From: Halalkalibacillus sediminis | Lineage (GTDB): Bacteria; Bacillota; Bacilli; Bacillales; Alkalibacillaceae | Assembly (NCBI RefSeq): GCF_002844535.1 | Contig: NZ_PJNH01000004.1 | Coordinates: 132,074-196,073, forward strand | DNA: 64,000 bases | Reading direction: 5' to 3' | In this document: positions 24,815 to 33,970 of the stretch, piece by piece | Position numbering within the stretch: the stretch's first letter is position 1 | Layout: each line of letters starts with the position of its first letter | Notes under the pieces: generated by a model | Database searches by the model: none | What the model saw: only the letters and a program-made list of their open reading frames with translations | Told to the model about the DNA's origin: nothing | Position numbers and translations under genes: made by a program

Positions 24815-25342
24815 TTGAAGTTGAGGAAAGTTATCTTAGCTATGTTAATTTCATTAGTAGGTTTATCTTTCATGGGATGTTCTGGTCCTGAACAAAAAGT
24901 AAAAAATGTGACCAATAATTATTATCAAGCACTTATTAATGAAGACTTTGAAAAAGCATTCGAAATGTTATATTTATATGATTTTGCTGAAGACAAACAT
25001 CCAACTGATGGTACAACTTTAAATAAGAAAAAGGCTAAAGAGTTTTATTTGAAAAAAGTTGAAGTATTGAAAGAAAACAACTATAAGGTTACGGATTTTG
25101 AAATTACTAAAGTTAGAAAAGAAGACGGTCATACATCTTTTGCAGAAGTAAAACTCAATGTTGAAGTTAATGGAGAAAGTATTGAGTGGCATGAAACAGT
25201 AGATGAGTGGGAAGGTAAAGCTTGGATTATCGATGAACATGATCCATTTGCAAAGTATCGCGATGGAAAAATGAATTTCGATTTTGAAAAAGAATTAGAG
25301 GAAAATGAAATGACGATGGTTGAAGAAGAAAATACATTTTAA
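24815..25342 (+). CDS. Lipoprotein, NTF2/SnoaL-like candidate
   Basis: 175 aa from TTG 24815 (TTG 24821 is an alternative; both follow TTTAGGATGA). Lipobox SFMGC gives a Cys near residue 22. The mature domain VTNNYYQALINEDFEKAFEM followed by alternating strands resembles the cone-shaped NTF2-like fold of DUF4878-type lipoproteins. The C-terminal region is highly charged. No partner gene is obvious. Confidence 0.78.
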   Translation: MKLRKVILAMLISLVGLSFMGCSGPEQKVKNVTNNYYQALINEDFEKAFEMLYLYDFAEDKHPTDGTTLNKKKAKEFYLKKVEVLKENNYKVTDFEITKVRKEDGHTSFAEVKLNVEVNGESIEWHETVDEWEGKAWIIDEHDPFAKYRDGKMNFDFEKELEENEMTMVEEENTF

Positions 25343-25396
25343 AATGAACTCTTCCAATTTTAAAATGTACACCATATAAAAGTAGGTGAAACCTAT

Positions 25397-26356
25397 ATGC
25401 CGACCTGTCAAAGCTGTGGGAAAGAATGGAGCTGGAAACAGACTTTCAGAAAGATGTTCTCTTTAGATAAGGGTTTAGTGTGCCCATATTGTGGAAAGAA
25501 ACAATATCAAACGAAAGCATCAAAGAAAAATATGTTTTATGTAACATTGATCATTTTGTCTCCCCTGCTATTACCAGCTGCTATTGAACTCAAACTAGTT
25601 ATGTTATTAAGTTTATTCATCATTTCTATCTTGAGCTTCCCATACATAATCAATCTAGCGAATAAAGAGGATCCCATTTTTGGTTTTTCCAATTTGATAA
25701 AGAATAAGAAGTATTTGTGGACTTTTCTCACATTATTTCTATCCGCATTGTTTTTAAACTACATCTTTCCTCGTAACTTCCCACTTGCTAGCAGTCCACG
25801 TCTGATTTTAAATATCCCTTTAGAGACCCGAGAAGGAATTAATACGATCGGAATAATCGCATTGACCCTATTATTAGGAAGTTTGGTTTTTTTAGCTCTA
25901 GGCTTGAATAAATATCGTGTACGTCTGATTATTCTGTTCATCATCGTCTTCATGGTCTTACCGTCCTTACTTTTCTCTGCATATCAAAGAACTGTTGCTG
26001 AAGGAATAGATGCCATTTCTTATGATAGGGATTCCTCTTTGTGTGAATACGAAAGAGTGGATGGTAAAAAGATGGTCTTCAATTGCCAAATGACTTTTGA
26101 AAACCATAGTGGAGAAAATGTTGATTTCTGGATTGAGTTCCCAGAAGATAAAACTATGAAAAGGGAAATCCCACTAGCAAAGTTAATTAATGAAAATGGT
26201 CCTTATGAAGTTATGATTCCTGCTGATCGTCCTCGAACAGTTTATATTGAAGGACAGCTAGATATTGCCGAATATGAAGATGACTTTCAAAGTGGTGGGT
26301 GGAGTATCTTTAATGTTATGATCTCCTCTGAAAATAAAAGTAGAGAGGTTGATTAA
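25397..26356 (+). CDS. TIGR04104-type CxxC zinc-finger membrane protein with extra C-terminal domain
   Basis: 319 aa. N-terminal CQSCGKEWSWKQTFRKMF and CPYCGKKQYQT form a two-CxxC zinc ribbon (Cys4, 7, 29, 32), then two helices. This 95-residue block matches the cxxc_20_cxxc family. Unusually, it continues with three more hydrophobic helices (about 113-131, 150-170, 178-196) and a ~115-residue extracytoplasmic-type domain (CEYERVDGKKMVFNCQM, DFWIEFPEDK). The next gene is a plain 95-aa paralogue. AGTAGGTGAA precedes the ATG. Confidence 0.82.
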   Translation: MPTCQSCGKEWSWKQTFRKMFSLDKGLVCPYCGKKQYQTKASKKNMFYVTLIILSPLLLPAAIELKLVMLLSLFIISILSFPYIINLANKEDPIFGFSNLIKNKKYLWTFLTLFLSALFLNYIFPRNFPLASSPRLILNIPLETREGINTIGIIALTLLLGSLVFLALGLNKYRVRLIILFIIVFMVLPSLLFSAYQRTVAEGIDAISYDRDSSLCEYERVDGKKMVFNCQMTFENHSGENVDFWIEFPEDKTMKREIPLAKLINENGPYEVMIPADRPRTVYIEGQLDIAEYEDDFQSGGWSIFNVMISSENKSREVD

Positions 26357-26416
26357 TCTAATATAGATTTACAGGCTGCTTATGAGATAATACATAGCAC
26401 AGAAAGTAGGATATAT

Positions 26417-26704
26417 ATGCCAATATGTCAGAGTTGCGGAAATCAATGGAGTTGGAAGCAAACCTTCAGGAAGATGTTCACTTTGGATGTGAGTATAGAA
26501 TGCCCTTATTGTAAAAAGAAGCAGTATCAAACCAGAACATCAAGAAAAAGAGCTGCTTATATGACATTGCTTATACTATTGCCACTAATCTTACCGATTG
26601 CACCAGAAATCAAGCTAATAATACTCTTCAGCTTTTTCGTCATATGTACTATAGGTTTTCCGTATATGATTCAACTGTCTAATGAAGAGGAGCACATGTT
26701 TTAA
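26417..26704 (+). CDS. TIGR04104-type CxxC zinc-finger membrane protein (short paralogue)
   Basis: 95 aa. CQSCGNQWSWKQTFRKMF and CPYCKKKQYQT are the same zinc ribbon as in the gene at 25397, followed by two hydrophobic helices and an end NEEEHMF. This is the usual family length. The two genes are tandem duplicates about 60 bases apart. Function unknown. Confidence 0.85.
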   Translation: MPICQSCGNQWSWKQTFRKMFTLDVSIECPYCKKKQYQTRTSRKRAAYMTLLILLPLILPIAPEIKLIILFSFFVICTIGFPYMIQLSNEEEHMF

Positions 26705-26738
26705 AGGAGCATTTTGCTTTTAGTTTAGGGGGGTTAAA

Positions 26739-27281
26739 ATGAAAGCACTTTTAGTTATTGATGTACAAAATGGGGTTGTGGATTTAGGGGATTTCAAAGA
26801 AGAATTGTCTTATATGGAGTCTGTCATAAAGGATTTTCAATCAAAAGATCTACCGGTTATTTTCATGAGACACTTCGATGATATGGAGGAGAGTCCTCTT
26901 TTTGAAGGTTCTGAGGGTTCTAAACTACATTCCTCTTTAGATCAGTATGCGAGTAATGTAATCGACAAGAGAACGCCAAATTCTTTTTATAATACCACCT
27001 TGCAAAAAGAACTAGAGAAACTAGGAGTCACACATTTATTTATAACAGGCTTTAACACAGAGTTCTGCTGTATGTTCACTGCAATCACCGCATTCGATAA
27101 AGGATACAAGGTGACATTCATAGAGGATGCGACAGGTACAGTAAACACAGAAGACACCTACGAAATGAAAGGGCTTGATATAAGAGATTTTGTAGGTACC
27201 GTCTTGGATTGGTCGGAAGTAATCGAAGTGCTAGACTTTGAGGAATACGCTGAGAAGTACACTTCACTAGGATCAAGTTGA
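26739..27281 (+). CDS. Isochorismatase-family cysteine hydrolase
   Basis: 180 aa. The catalytic triad of the family can be read: Asp8 (LLVIDVQNG), Lys77 (VIDKRTPNSF) and Cys110 (TGFNTEFCCMFT). A non-proline cis-peptide region precedes the Cys as usual. The substrate is not deducible; relatives include nicotinamidase and many uncharacterised amidases. GGGGGG lies six to eight bases before the ATG. It precedes the Cse60-like gene by 21 bases. Confidence 0.9.
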   Translation: MKALLVIDVQNGVVDLGDFKEELSYMESVIKDFQSKDLPVIFMRHFDDMEESPLFEGSEGSKLHSSLDQYASNVIDKRTPNSFYNTTLQKELEKLGVTHLFITGFNTEFCCMFTAITAFDKGYKVTFIEDATGTVNTEDTYEMKGLDIRDFVGTVLDWSEVIEVLDFEEYAEKYTSLGSS

Positions 27282-27302
27282 GTGATAAATGGAGGTTAAA
27301 GT

Positions 27303-27467
27303 ATGAAAGTGAAAACTTTTTCTGCCGCATCCGAAAAAGGTATAGATAATAAACTCAATGAATTCTTAGATGAAAATAATCACTCGATAGAAATCGTAGA
27401 TATCAAATTTTCATATGGAGCGATGGTTGTTTTTAAAGAAAAACATACGGATTCTATAGACGAATAA
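27303..27467 (+). CDS. Cse60-like sporulation protein
   Basis: 54 aa with GGAGGT eight bases before the ATG. MKVKTFSAASEKGIDNKLNE, FLDENNHSIEIVDIKFSYGA and MVVFKEK follow the pattern of Cse60, a small SigE-dependent sporulation protein in Bacillus (N-terminal V-x-F, a helix, then a VDIKFS strand pair). The fold is a small alpha/beta unit. Its function is unknown. A perfect terminator follows immediately. Confidence 0.7.
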   Translation: MKVKTFSAASEKGIDNKLNEFLDENNHSIEIVDIKFSYGAMVVFKEKHTDSIDE

Positions 27468-27508
27468 AAAGAGGATTGAATCGCAAATAAGATTCAATCC
27501 TCTTTTAG
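27467..27508. terminator. Strong bidirectional terminator
   Basis: AAAAGAGGATTGAATC (27467-27482) and GATTCAATCCTCTTTT (27491-27506) are a perfect 16-bp inverted repeat, shared by the Cse60-like gene and the convergent helicase gene. Confidence 0.93.
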
Positions 27509-27527
27509 TTATATCAAATTTTCGGAA

Positions 27528-30500
27528 CTACACATTCAACAACTCACGAATTTCGTTTTCACTCAGGCTTTGGAAGTTCGTTTCTCCTGGTTGGATCACG
27601 TTTTCGATGAGCTCTCTTTTACGTTGCTGCAACGCATGGATTTTCTCTTCGATTGTGCCTTTAGTAATCAACCGATACACTTGAACGACTTTTTTCTGTC
27701 CCATTCTGTGAGCACGGCCTGTTGCTTGTTCCTCGACTGCTGGGTTCCACCACAAATCATATAAGATTACAGTGTCTGCGCCAGTCAGGTTCAAACCTGT
27801 TCCCCCAGCTTTAAGAGATATGAGGAAAATATCCTTCTCACCTTCGTTGAATCGGTTCACCATATCGACTCGTTGTCTTGATGGTGTTTGCCCATCCAAA
27901 TAGAAAACATCTTCATCCATCGCTGTCATTTCTTCTCGGATCATCTTCAACATGCTTGAAAATTGGGAGAAAATCAATATTCGATGACCATTTTCTCTAG
28001 CTGTTTCAACCATCTCGAGCAGCTGATTCAACTTGCCTGATTCGCCTTCATACCCCTCAATAAATAAAGAAGGATGGCAGCATAGCTGACGTAACCGAGT
28101 GAGTCCAGCTAGTATTCTCATCCGATTCTTCTGAAAGCCTTCGCTGGAAATCGCGCTTGCGGCCTCTCCTTGTATCTTTTCCAAATACCCAAGGTAAAGT
28201 TGCTTCTGATCCTTCGTCAATTCAGAATGATTCACAGATTCAATTTTATCCGGAAGCTCCGTCAACACATCTTGTTTGATACGACGTAAGATGAACGGAC
28301 GGCTCATACGTGAAATCTGTTCTTGTGGAAGTTCGCGGAACGCTTTTTTGTTCGGGAAAAATCCAGGCATGATCACATCGAATAACGACCACAGCTCATC
28401 GAGTGAGTTCTCAATCGGTGTGCCACTTAAAGCGAATCGTTTTCCGGCGCGTATCGCTCGGATCGCTTGCGCCTGCTTCGTCAAATGGTTCTTGATCGCT
28501 TGCGCTTCATCTAAGATGAGTGTGGAGAATCGTCTTTCGCGATATTGCTCTAAATCCTGACGTATCAAGGGGTAGGACGTGATCAATACATCGAACTCAT
28601 CTGCGTCTTTAAATAGCATCTCGCGTTCTCCGATACTCCCGTGGATTACACGAACCTTCATCGATGGTGCGAATTTCTCGAACTCTGACTCCCAATTATA
28701 GACGAGTGAAGCAGGGGAGACGACGAGGGCAGGCTGATCCAGGTTAGGATTATTTTCTTTTTCCGATAAAAGATAAGCAATGCTCTGAAGTGTCTTTCCA
28801 AGCCCCATATCATCCGCCAGAATTCCACCGAATCGGTAACGACTTAAAGACTTTAACCACTGGAACCCGAAGTTCTGATACTCACGCATGTCAGCTTCGA
28901 GTCCATCTGGCAATGGTGTATCGAAGGTTTCAGGGTTTTTGATGTCATCTATCAGCTGTTGAAATGCTCGATTATAATTTTTCCTGAAATGCTGAGACAT
29001 TGCTTCGTCCATTTGAAGTCCACGATAAGCTGGAACCTGAACTTTTCCATCTTTCAAATCATCTGGATTGAGACGCATCTCATCAAACATGTTAGAAATT
29101 TGAGAGAAAGAATCGTCCTGAAGCGGTACGAATGTGCCATTAGGCAAACGGTAATATCGTTTTTTCTCGACTACTGATTGAATTAATTGGCCGATCTCAC
29201 TTTGGTCAATATCACCCAAGTCAAAATCGATCTCCAAGAAGTCCCCGTTGGAATCCAAATCCACATTAACGGTCGGAGAAGCAATGTCATCCACCAGCAT
29301 ATGTTTTACGGAATTCGTTAGGTAAATATCTATCTCTTGATCCAACTGAGGTAACAATTCATACAGGAACACAAAGATATCTTCATCATCATCCAGGTAA
29401 AGCTCGTGGCCGTTGAACTTAAACCCTGCATGCTCGATTACACTCATCACACGCTGTTCTTTTTCATTATCTCGAACTAAGATTTGTGAAGAATCCTGTT
29501 TCTGTACACGATTAGGCTGCATGGGATTGATTTCGATATCGTCATACCAATAGCGAACTTTCGCAGTTAAACGAACGTCATCTTGATCCAAATGCATCTT
29601 CGCTTGAAGTGGTGGATTCACAATTGCTTCAGATACTTTTTCTGAAAGGTTCACTTCACCGATTCTCTTCAGATTTGGCACCACATTCGAAACAAAGGAA
29701 TCCATCTGTTGTTTTTTGATTGGGACGCTCGCCTTTGGATTTCTTTCCAACAATCGATAAATATTCTTCATGATTTCCTGTTGTTTAGCATTCAAGTGAT
29801 AGAAGAATTGGCCTTCCTGAATGATTCCGTAGTCTTTGTAATAGTGGAACTGATCGATTGCATCGAAACCGAGCTCATATCCCTGACTATTTTCACTAAG
29901 AGAAAAATCAAACGGCAAAGAGTCCTCCATCCATTGAATTTCGTGAAAAGTCCTGGTACCGTCCTCGAACGTACACCCTCTCTCGGAAAGTGCAGTTAAG
30001 AGCTGGTCCACAAAATATGGGGGAATTGTCATGCCTTTTTGGTTCGACACAGGCTGCCATTTATTATCGTAAAAAGCATCGCTGCGATATATATCCAGAA
30101 GAATCTGCATCACTTGCTGATCTTCTTCTTTGAAAAATTGATGTGTTGGGTCGTAGGTGAATTTAGGTGTGAAAAAATGTTCTACCTTTTCATCGACACT
30201 CTCTAAAAACTTTTTCAGGTTCTTCACGACGTATGTACGATCAACGCCAGCCTTCATCTCAACAGAAAGTAGAAGCCCCTTCCACAGTTGATTCTCGATC
30301 TTCAGAACAAATTCTGTCTGAAGCGGTTCTTTATCAAATGTCGAATCCAGAGATTGATCACTTGAATCCGAAAAAAGATCGATCATTTCAGCCGAAAAAT
30401 CTCTAGGAGGTGCAGGTTTTTTCATGATACGGTGGTCCGGTATATATTCTCGTTTACGCTTCTCCACATACTCATCGAACATTTCTCCTTGGTCAGGGTT

Positions 30501-30773
30501 TTCTTGACTGGCTATTTTCAACATAACCGCAGCAACGTGTTTGCACTGACCATATGTTTCGTGGGCAGGGCATGAACATTCGTCATCTGCCACAGAGCTG
30601 TCATCCATATGAACGATCACATGATAAGACTCACTTCCAGAAACATTAGCTGTCCAGATATTTTCTTTGTTATGATATTTCAAATTGTGGACTGCACCTT
30701 CGCGAAAATAACGGCGTCCACGCTGAAAAATGTTATTAGAAAACATACTCTTAACTGTTTCTTTAGTTAACAA
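27528..30773 (-). CDS. Snf2-family helicase with SWIM zinc finger
   Basis: 1081 aa. An N-terminal SWIM finger (Cys66-x-Cys68, Cys77-x-His79 in CSCPAHETYGQCKH) and a ~550-residue middle region are followed by a two-lobed Snf2 ATPase: DDMGLGKTLQ (motif I), TLILDEAQAIKN (II), ALSGTPIENS (III), FSQFSSML and DTVILYDLWWNPAVEEQATG, then RAHRMGQ (V-VI). It should be an ATP-dependent DNA translocase, typical of the large Bacillus SWIM-SNF2 proteins of unknown cellular role. The start is TTG 30773 with AAAGGATG upstream. Confidence 0.95.
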   Translation of the reverse strand: MLTKETVKSMFSNNIFQRGRRYFREGAVHNLKYHNKENIWTANVSGSESYHVIVHMDDSSVADDECSCPAHETYGQCKHVAAVMLKIASQENPDQGEMFDEYVEKRKREYIPDHRIMKKPAPPRDFSAEMIDLFSDSSDQSLDSTFDKEPLQTEFVLKIENQLWKGLLLSVEMKAGVDRTYVVKNLKKFLESVDEKVEHFFTPKFTYDPTHQFFKEEDQQVMQILLDIYRSDAFYDNKWQPVSNQKGMTIPPYFVDQLLTALSERGCTFEDGTRTFHEIQWMEDSLPFDFSLSENSQGYELGFDAIDQFHYYKDYGIIQEGQFFYHLNAKQQEIMKNIYRLLERNPKASVPIKKQQMDSFVSNVVPNLKRIGEVNLSEKVSEAIVNPPLQAKMHLDQDDVRLTAKVRYWYDDIEINPMQPNRVQKQDSSQILVRDNEKEQRVMSVIEHAGFKFNGHELYLDDDEDIFVFLYELLPQLDQEIDIYLTNSVKHMLVDDIASPTVNVDLDSNGDFLEIDFDLGDIDQSEIGQLIQSVVEKKRYYRLPNGTFVPLQDDSFSQISNMFDEMRLNPDDLKDGKVQVPAYRGLQMDEAMSQHFRKNYNRAFQQLIDDIKNPETFDTPLPDGLEADMREYQNFGFQWLKSLSRYRFGGILADDMGLGKTLQSIAYLLSEKENNPNLDQPALVVSPASLVYNWESEFEKFAPSMKVRVIHGSIGEREMLFKDADEFDVLITSYPLIRQDLEQYRERRFSTLILDEAQAIKNHLTKQAQAIRAIRAGKRFALSGTPIENSLDELWSLFDVIMPGFFPNKKAFRELPQEQISRMSRPFILRRIKQDVLTELPDKIESVNHSELTKDQKQLYLGYLEKIQGEAASAISSEGFQKNRMRILAGLTRLRQLCCHPSLFIEGYEGESGKLNQLLEMVETARENGHRILIFSQFSSMLKMIREEMTAMDEDVFYLDGQTPSRQRVDMVNRFNEGEKDIFLISLKAGGTGLNLTGADTVILYDLWWNPAVEEQATGRAHRMGQKKVVQVYRLITKGTIEEKIHALQQRKRELIENVIQPGETNFQSLSENEIRELLNV

Positions 30774-31023
30774 TTGAAATCATCCTTTATAAGCACTTGT
30801 CCATTACTCCATCATAACACTTAGAGCATGAACTTATTAAGTGTGAAACATTTTCAAAGAAAAGTCCCACGAATTTTGGAAGGTATCCTAGGTAAAAAGA
30901 CAGAATATTTATTTAAAAAATTCTATATTATGGTAAAATAAGCACAATTGAATTTCTAAACGGGCATCAATTATACGAAACTCACCAGAAGCAATTCCGG
31001 CAAAAAAAGGATAAAAGAAAGGC

Positions 31024-31878
31024 ATGGATTTATTGCGAAATTATAACCTGTTAGAACGTTTTTTATTCTTATTCACATATGTAAACGATCGTAAATTTAA
31101 GCAAGAAGTGCAGGGGAAAACTATATTAATCACAGGCGCAAGCTCAGGAATAGGAGAGAAGCTGGCGTATCAACTTGCTAGCTATGAAGTTCATTTGATT
31201 TTGGTTGCTAGAAGAGAAGATAAGTTGATAGAAATCAAGAAAATCATAGACAAGCAAGTCGCTGAAGTCAGTATTTTTTGTGCCGACCTTAGAAATGACG
31301 AAGAAATAGGAGGGTTAATTGAGTTTCTTCGCCTCTTACCTCAAGGGTTAGATACTGTAATTAGTAATGCAGGTAAATCGATTAATCGACCAATTGTAGA
31401 CTCGCTGGATAGAAATCATGATTTTACTCGAACGATGGCGATCAATTATTTTGCACCAGTTCGTCTATTATTGTCAGTCATACCATTATTAAAAGAAAAA
31501 AGTGGTCAAATCATTAATATCTCAACCATCAATGCCTTGATTTTACCCATTCCGCACTGGGCAGCCTATCAAGCTTCTAAGTCTGCATTTGATACGTGGC
31601 TAAGGTCAGCTGGTCCTGAGTTAAAAGTGATGGGGATCACGACTACGTCCATTTATCTTCCATTAGTGAATACACCAATGATTTTACCCACCAAAGCTTA
31701 CCATAATATGCCCGCCATGAGCACAGAACATGTCTCGAACATTATTCGTAAATCTATCTATACAAAAAAGAGCATATATAGACCATGGTGGTTAATTATC
31801 GCTCAGATTGCTTCGGTTTTCTTTCGAGGGATTTTTGAGGCAGTAGCAGCTCGTCGATTAAAGAAAAAGGGGAGATGA
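31024..31878 (+). CDS. Short-chain dehydrogenase/reductase, acyl-metabolism type
   Basis: 284 aa. Cofactor motif TGASSGIG near 38-45, followed by VARRE typical of NADP binding, NAG at SNAGKS, catalytic Ser in ISTINA and Tyr-x3-Lys in YQASKSAF. The extra N-terminal (LLERFLFLFTYVNDR) and C-terminal amphipathic/hydrophobic helices (WWLIIAQIASVFFRGIFEAV) suggest membrane association and are like long-chain acyl reductases/fatty-acid-modifying SDRs. It overlaps the acyl-adenylating gene by four bases (ATGA), so they form one pathway unit. Confidence 0.88.
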   Translation: MDLLRNYNLLERFLFLFTYVNDRKFKQEVQGKTILITGASSGIGEKLAYQLASYEVHLILVARREDKLIEIKKIIDKQVAEVSIFCADLRNDEEIGGLIEFLRLLPQGLDTVISNAGKSINRPIVDSLDRNHDFTRTMAINYFAPVRLLLSVIPLLKEKSGQIINISTINALILPIPHWAAYQASKSAFDTWLRSAGPELKVMGITTTSIYLPLVNTPMILPTKAYHNMPAMSTEHVSNIIRKSIYTKKSIYRPWWLIIAQIASVFFRGIFEAVAARRLKKKGR

Positions 31879-33425
31879 AGTTGAGGATCATCAAATTGAT
31901 CTACGTTTTATATAAAATGAAAATTCTCTCCCCTATAGGGTTAAACCGACTCATAAAATCCGTGCGTAGCTGTGGAATCAATCTTATGACGCTACTCGAT
32001 TTTGCAGAAAAGAACTATGGGGAGCGGGTTGCAGTAATAGATGACCATGAAACCATTCGTTATCAACAACTGTTGAATGATTCATGGAACCTAGCTGTTA
32101 GACTTCATGAAGAATACGAAATCGTTGAAGGTCGAAAGGTAGGAATCATATGTAAAAATCATGGTTCACTAGTAAAGTCCATTTTCGCGCTCTCTAGGTT
32201 AGGGGTTGATACGTATTTGCTCAATTCAGAAATGAGCGAAGAGCAGTTCAACGACTTACAAGATCATCATCAGTTTGACTTACTAGTTTATGACTTCAAA
32301 TGGAGTTCAGCGATCGAAAACTCTATTTATAAAAAAGGTAAGCTATTAAGTTACGATGAACAGCTGCCAGCCATCAACAACTTACATAAGCGTAATGAAC
32401 TTGCTAGACTACCTAGAACTAAAATGGGGAAGCTCATGCTACTGACAGGTGGTACGACTGGAAAATCGAAAGCAGTCGAGCACCAACCATCACTTTTTAA
32501 TTATTTAAATCCATTTTTAACGCTGTTGACTCGTTTAAAACTCATTAACTATCAAACAGCTTATATTGCGACACCGATTTATCATGGGTATGGAATAGCC
32601 ATTTTATTATCATTCATTGCTCTCGGTAAAAAGATGATCATCACTCAAGGATTTGATGCTCACAAAGCCTGTGGAATTATCCGAAAACATGAGGTGGAAG
32701 TCGTATCAGTTGTCCCTCTCATGGTTCATAAAATGTTACGAACGAATTCAGGTGATTTACAATCACTTTCTTGTATCGCTTCAGGCGGTGCAGCTCTGAA
32801 CCCTAAGCTCATTGAAGAAGTATTTAATGAAATAGGTGATATATTATACAACTTATACGGAACTTCAGAGTCTGGATTGAACATAGTTGCCAAACCTGAA
32901 GACTTGAAGTACTCACTAGAAACTGTTGGTAAAAAAATCAATGGTTCTCGGTTAAAAGTGCTTGATGACAACCATCGAGAAGTTGCTAATGAAGAAGTTG
33001 GACAACTTTGTATGAAAAATAATTGGTCAATGAGAAATAAAACAAGTAGTTGGATAGAAACAGGTGATCTAGGATATCGAGATTCTAAAGGATACTATTT
33101 TTTATGTGGAAGAACCGATGAAATGATTGTTTCAGCTGGAGAAAATGTCTATCCAATTGAACTAGAACAAACCCTCAATCAACACGATCAGATAGAAGAT
33201 GTAGCAGTTATCGGTGTGAGTGATGAAGAATTTGGTCAAAGGTTAAAGGCATATGTGCAGGCTAAAGAAGGTTTATCACAAGATGAGCTTTGGGAGTGGC
33301 TCCGACCTAGGGTTGCTAGATTTCAGGTACCAAAAGAAATTGAATTTATTGAAGAAATCCCCTATACACCTGTAGGGAAAAGGGATAAAAAACAGCTTAA
33401 AAGTTCTGAAGTTGGAGGAAAGTAA
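31875..33425 (+). CDS. AMP-binding acyl-CoA synthetase/ligase
   Basis: 516 aa, ANL superfamily. Motifs: LTGGTTGKSKAVEH (phosphate loop, about 190-203), YGTSESG (about 331-337), ETGDLGYRD, GRTDEMIVSAGENVYPIELE and the C-terminal PYTPVGKRDKKQL with the catalytic Lys. By family it activates a carboxylic acid, probably a fatty acid, as acyl-AMP. It overlaps the SDR gene by four bases. Together they might convert a fatty acid to an aldehyde/alcohol or build a modified lipid; no acyl carrier protein or thiolation domain is nearby. Confidence 0.9.
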   Translation: MKLRIIKLIYVLYKMKILSPIGLNRLIKSVRSCGINLMTLLDFAEKNYGERVAVIDDHETIRYQQLLNDSWNLAVRLHEEYEIVEGRKVGIICKNHGSLVKSIFALSRLGVDTYLLNSEMSEEQFNDLQDHHQFDLLVYDFKWSSAIENSIYKKGKLLSYDEQLPAINNLHKRNELARLPRTKMGKLMLLTGGTTGKSKAVEHQPSLFNYLNPFLTLLTRLKLINYQTAYIATPIYHGYGIAILLSFIALGKKMIITQGFDAHKACGIIRKHEVEVVSVVPLMVHKMLRTNSGDLQSLSCIASGGAALNPKLIEEVFNEIGDILYNLYGTSESGLNIVAKPEDLKYSLETVGKKINGSRLKVLDDNHREVANEEVGQLCMKNNWSMRNKTSSWIETGDLGYRDSKGYYFLCGRTDEMIVSAGENVYPIELEQTLNQHDQIEDVAVIGVSDEEFGQRLKAYVQAKEGLSQDELWEWLRPRVARFQVPKEIEFIEEIPYTPVGKRDKKQLKSSEVGGK

Positions 33426-33953
33426 ATGATTATACGAGAGGCAGACTCTACCGATGCAAGGGGAATTGCGAAGGTGCATGTTGATAGTTGGAGAACAACT
33501 TACAGAAATGTTGTTCCGGATAGTTTTCTAGAAAGGATCTCCTACGATCAACGGACTGAGTTATGGATTAATAACATTTCAAAAGAAACTAGCGAAAGTG
33601 CACATATTTTTGTAGCCGAGAACGAAGAAAAGGAGATTGTTGGCTTTTCATCTATTGGAAAAAGAGACACTAATCGTGTGGAAGACTCGGGAGACCTGAC
33701 AGCTATTTACCTCCTTGAAAGTTATCAAGGGAAGGGAATTGGTAAACAACTTCTGAAAACATCATTCGAGAAATTTCGGGGACTAGATATTAATCGAGTG
33801 TTTGTTGAGGTCTTGGAAGATAACCAATCCCGTTATTTTTATGAATCAAACGGAGCACAATTTATCAGAAGAGAGACAGTGAAAATAGCTGACAAGGAAT
33901 TGAATCTACTGATATATGAATGGAATAACCTTAGGGCAGTTTTTGATAAATAG
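33426..33953 (+). CDS. GNAT N-acetyltransferase
   Basis: 175 aa. The start IREADSTDARGIAKVHVDSWRTTYRNVVP and the acetyl-CoA loop YQGKGIGKQLL (about 99-109) with the end FYESNGAQFI are typical of the RimI/YjaB-like GNAT enzymes. The substrate is unknown. ATG 33426 immediately follows the acyl-ligase stop, with GGAGG at its end, so it is translated with the operon. Confidence 0.9.
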   Translation: MIIREADSTDARGIAKVHVDSWRTTYRNVVPDSFLERISYDQRTELWINNISKETSESAHIFVAENEEKEIVGFSSIGKRDTNRVEDSGDLTAIYLLESYQGKGIGKQLLKTSFEKFRGLDINRVFVEVLEDNQSRYFYESNGAQFIRRETVKIADKELNLLIYEWNNLRAVFDK

Positions 33954-33970
33954 AGAAAGTAGGTACTTGT

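Noticed and set aside
26417-26704. The short CxxC protein as a truncated copy of the long one
   Set aside because: 95 aa is the usual size of this family, so the long protein is the unusual one.
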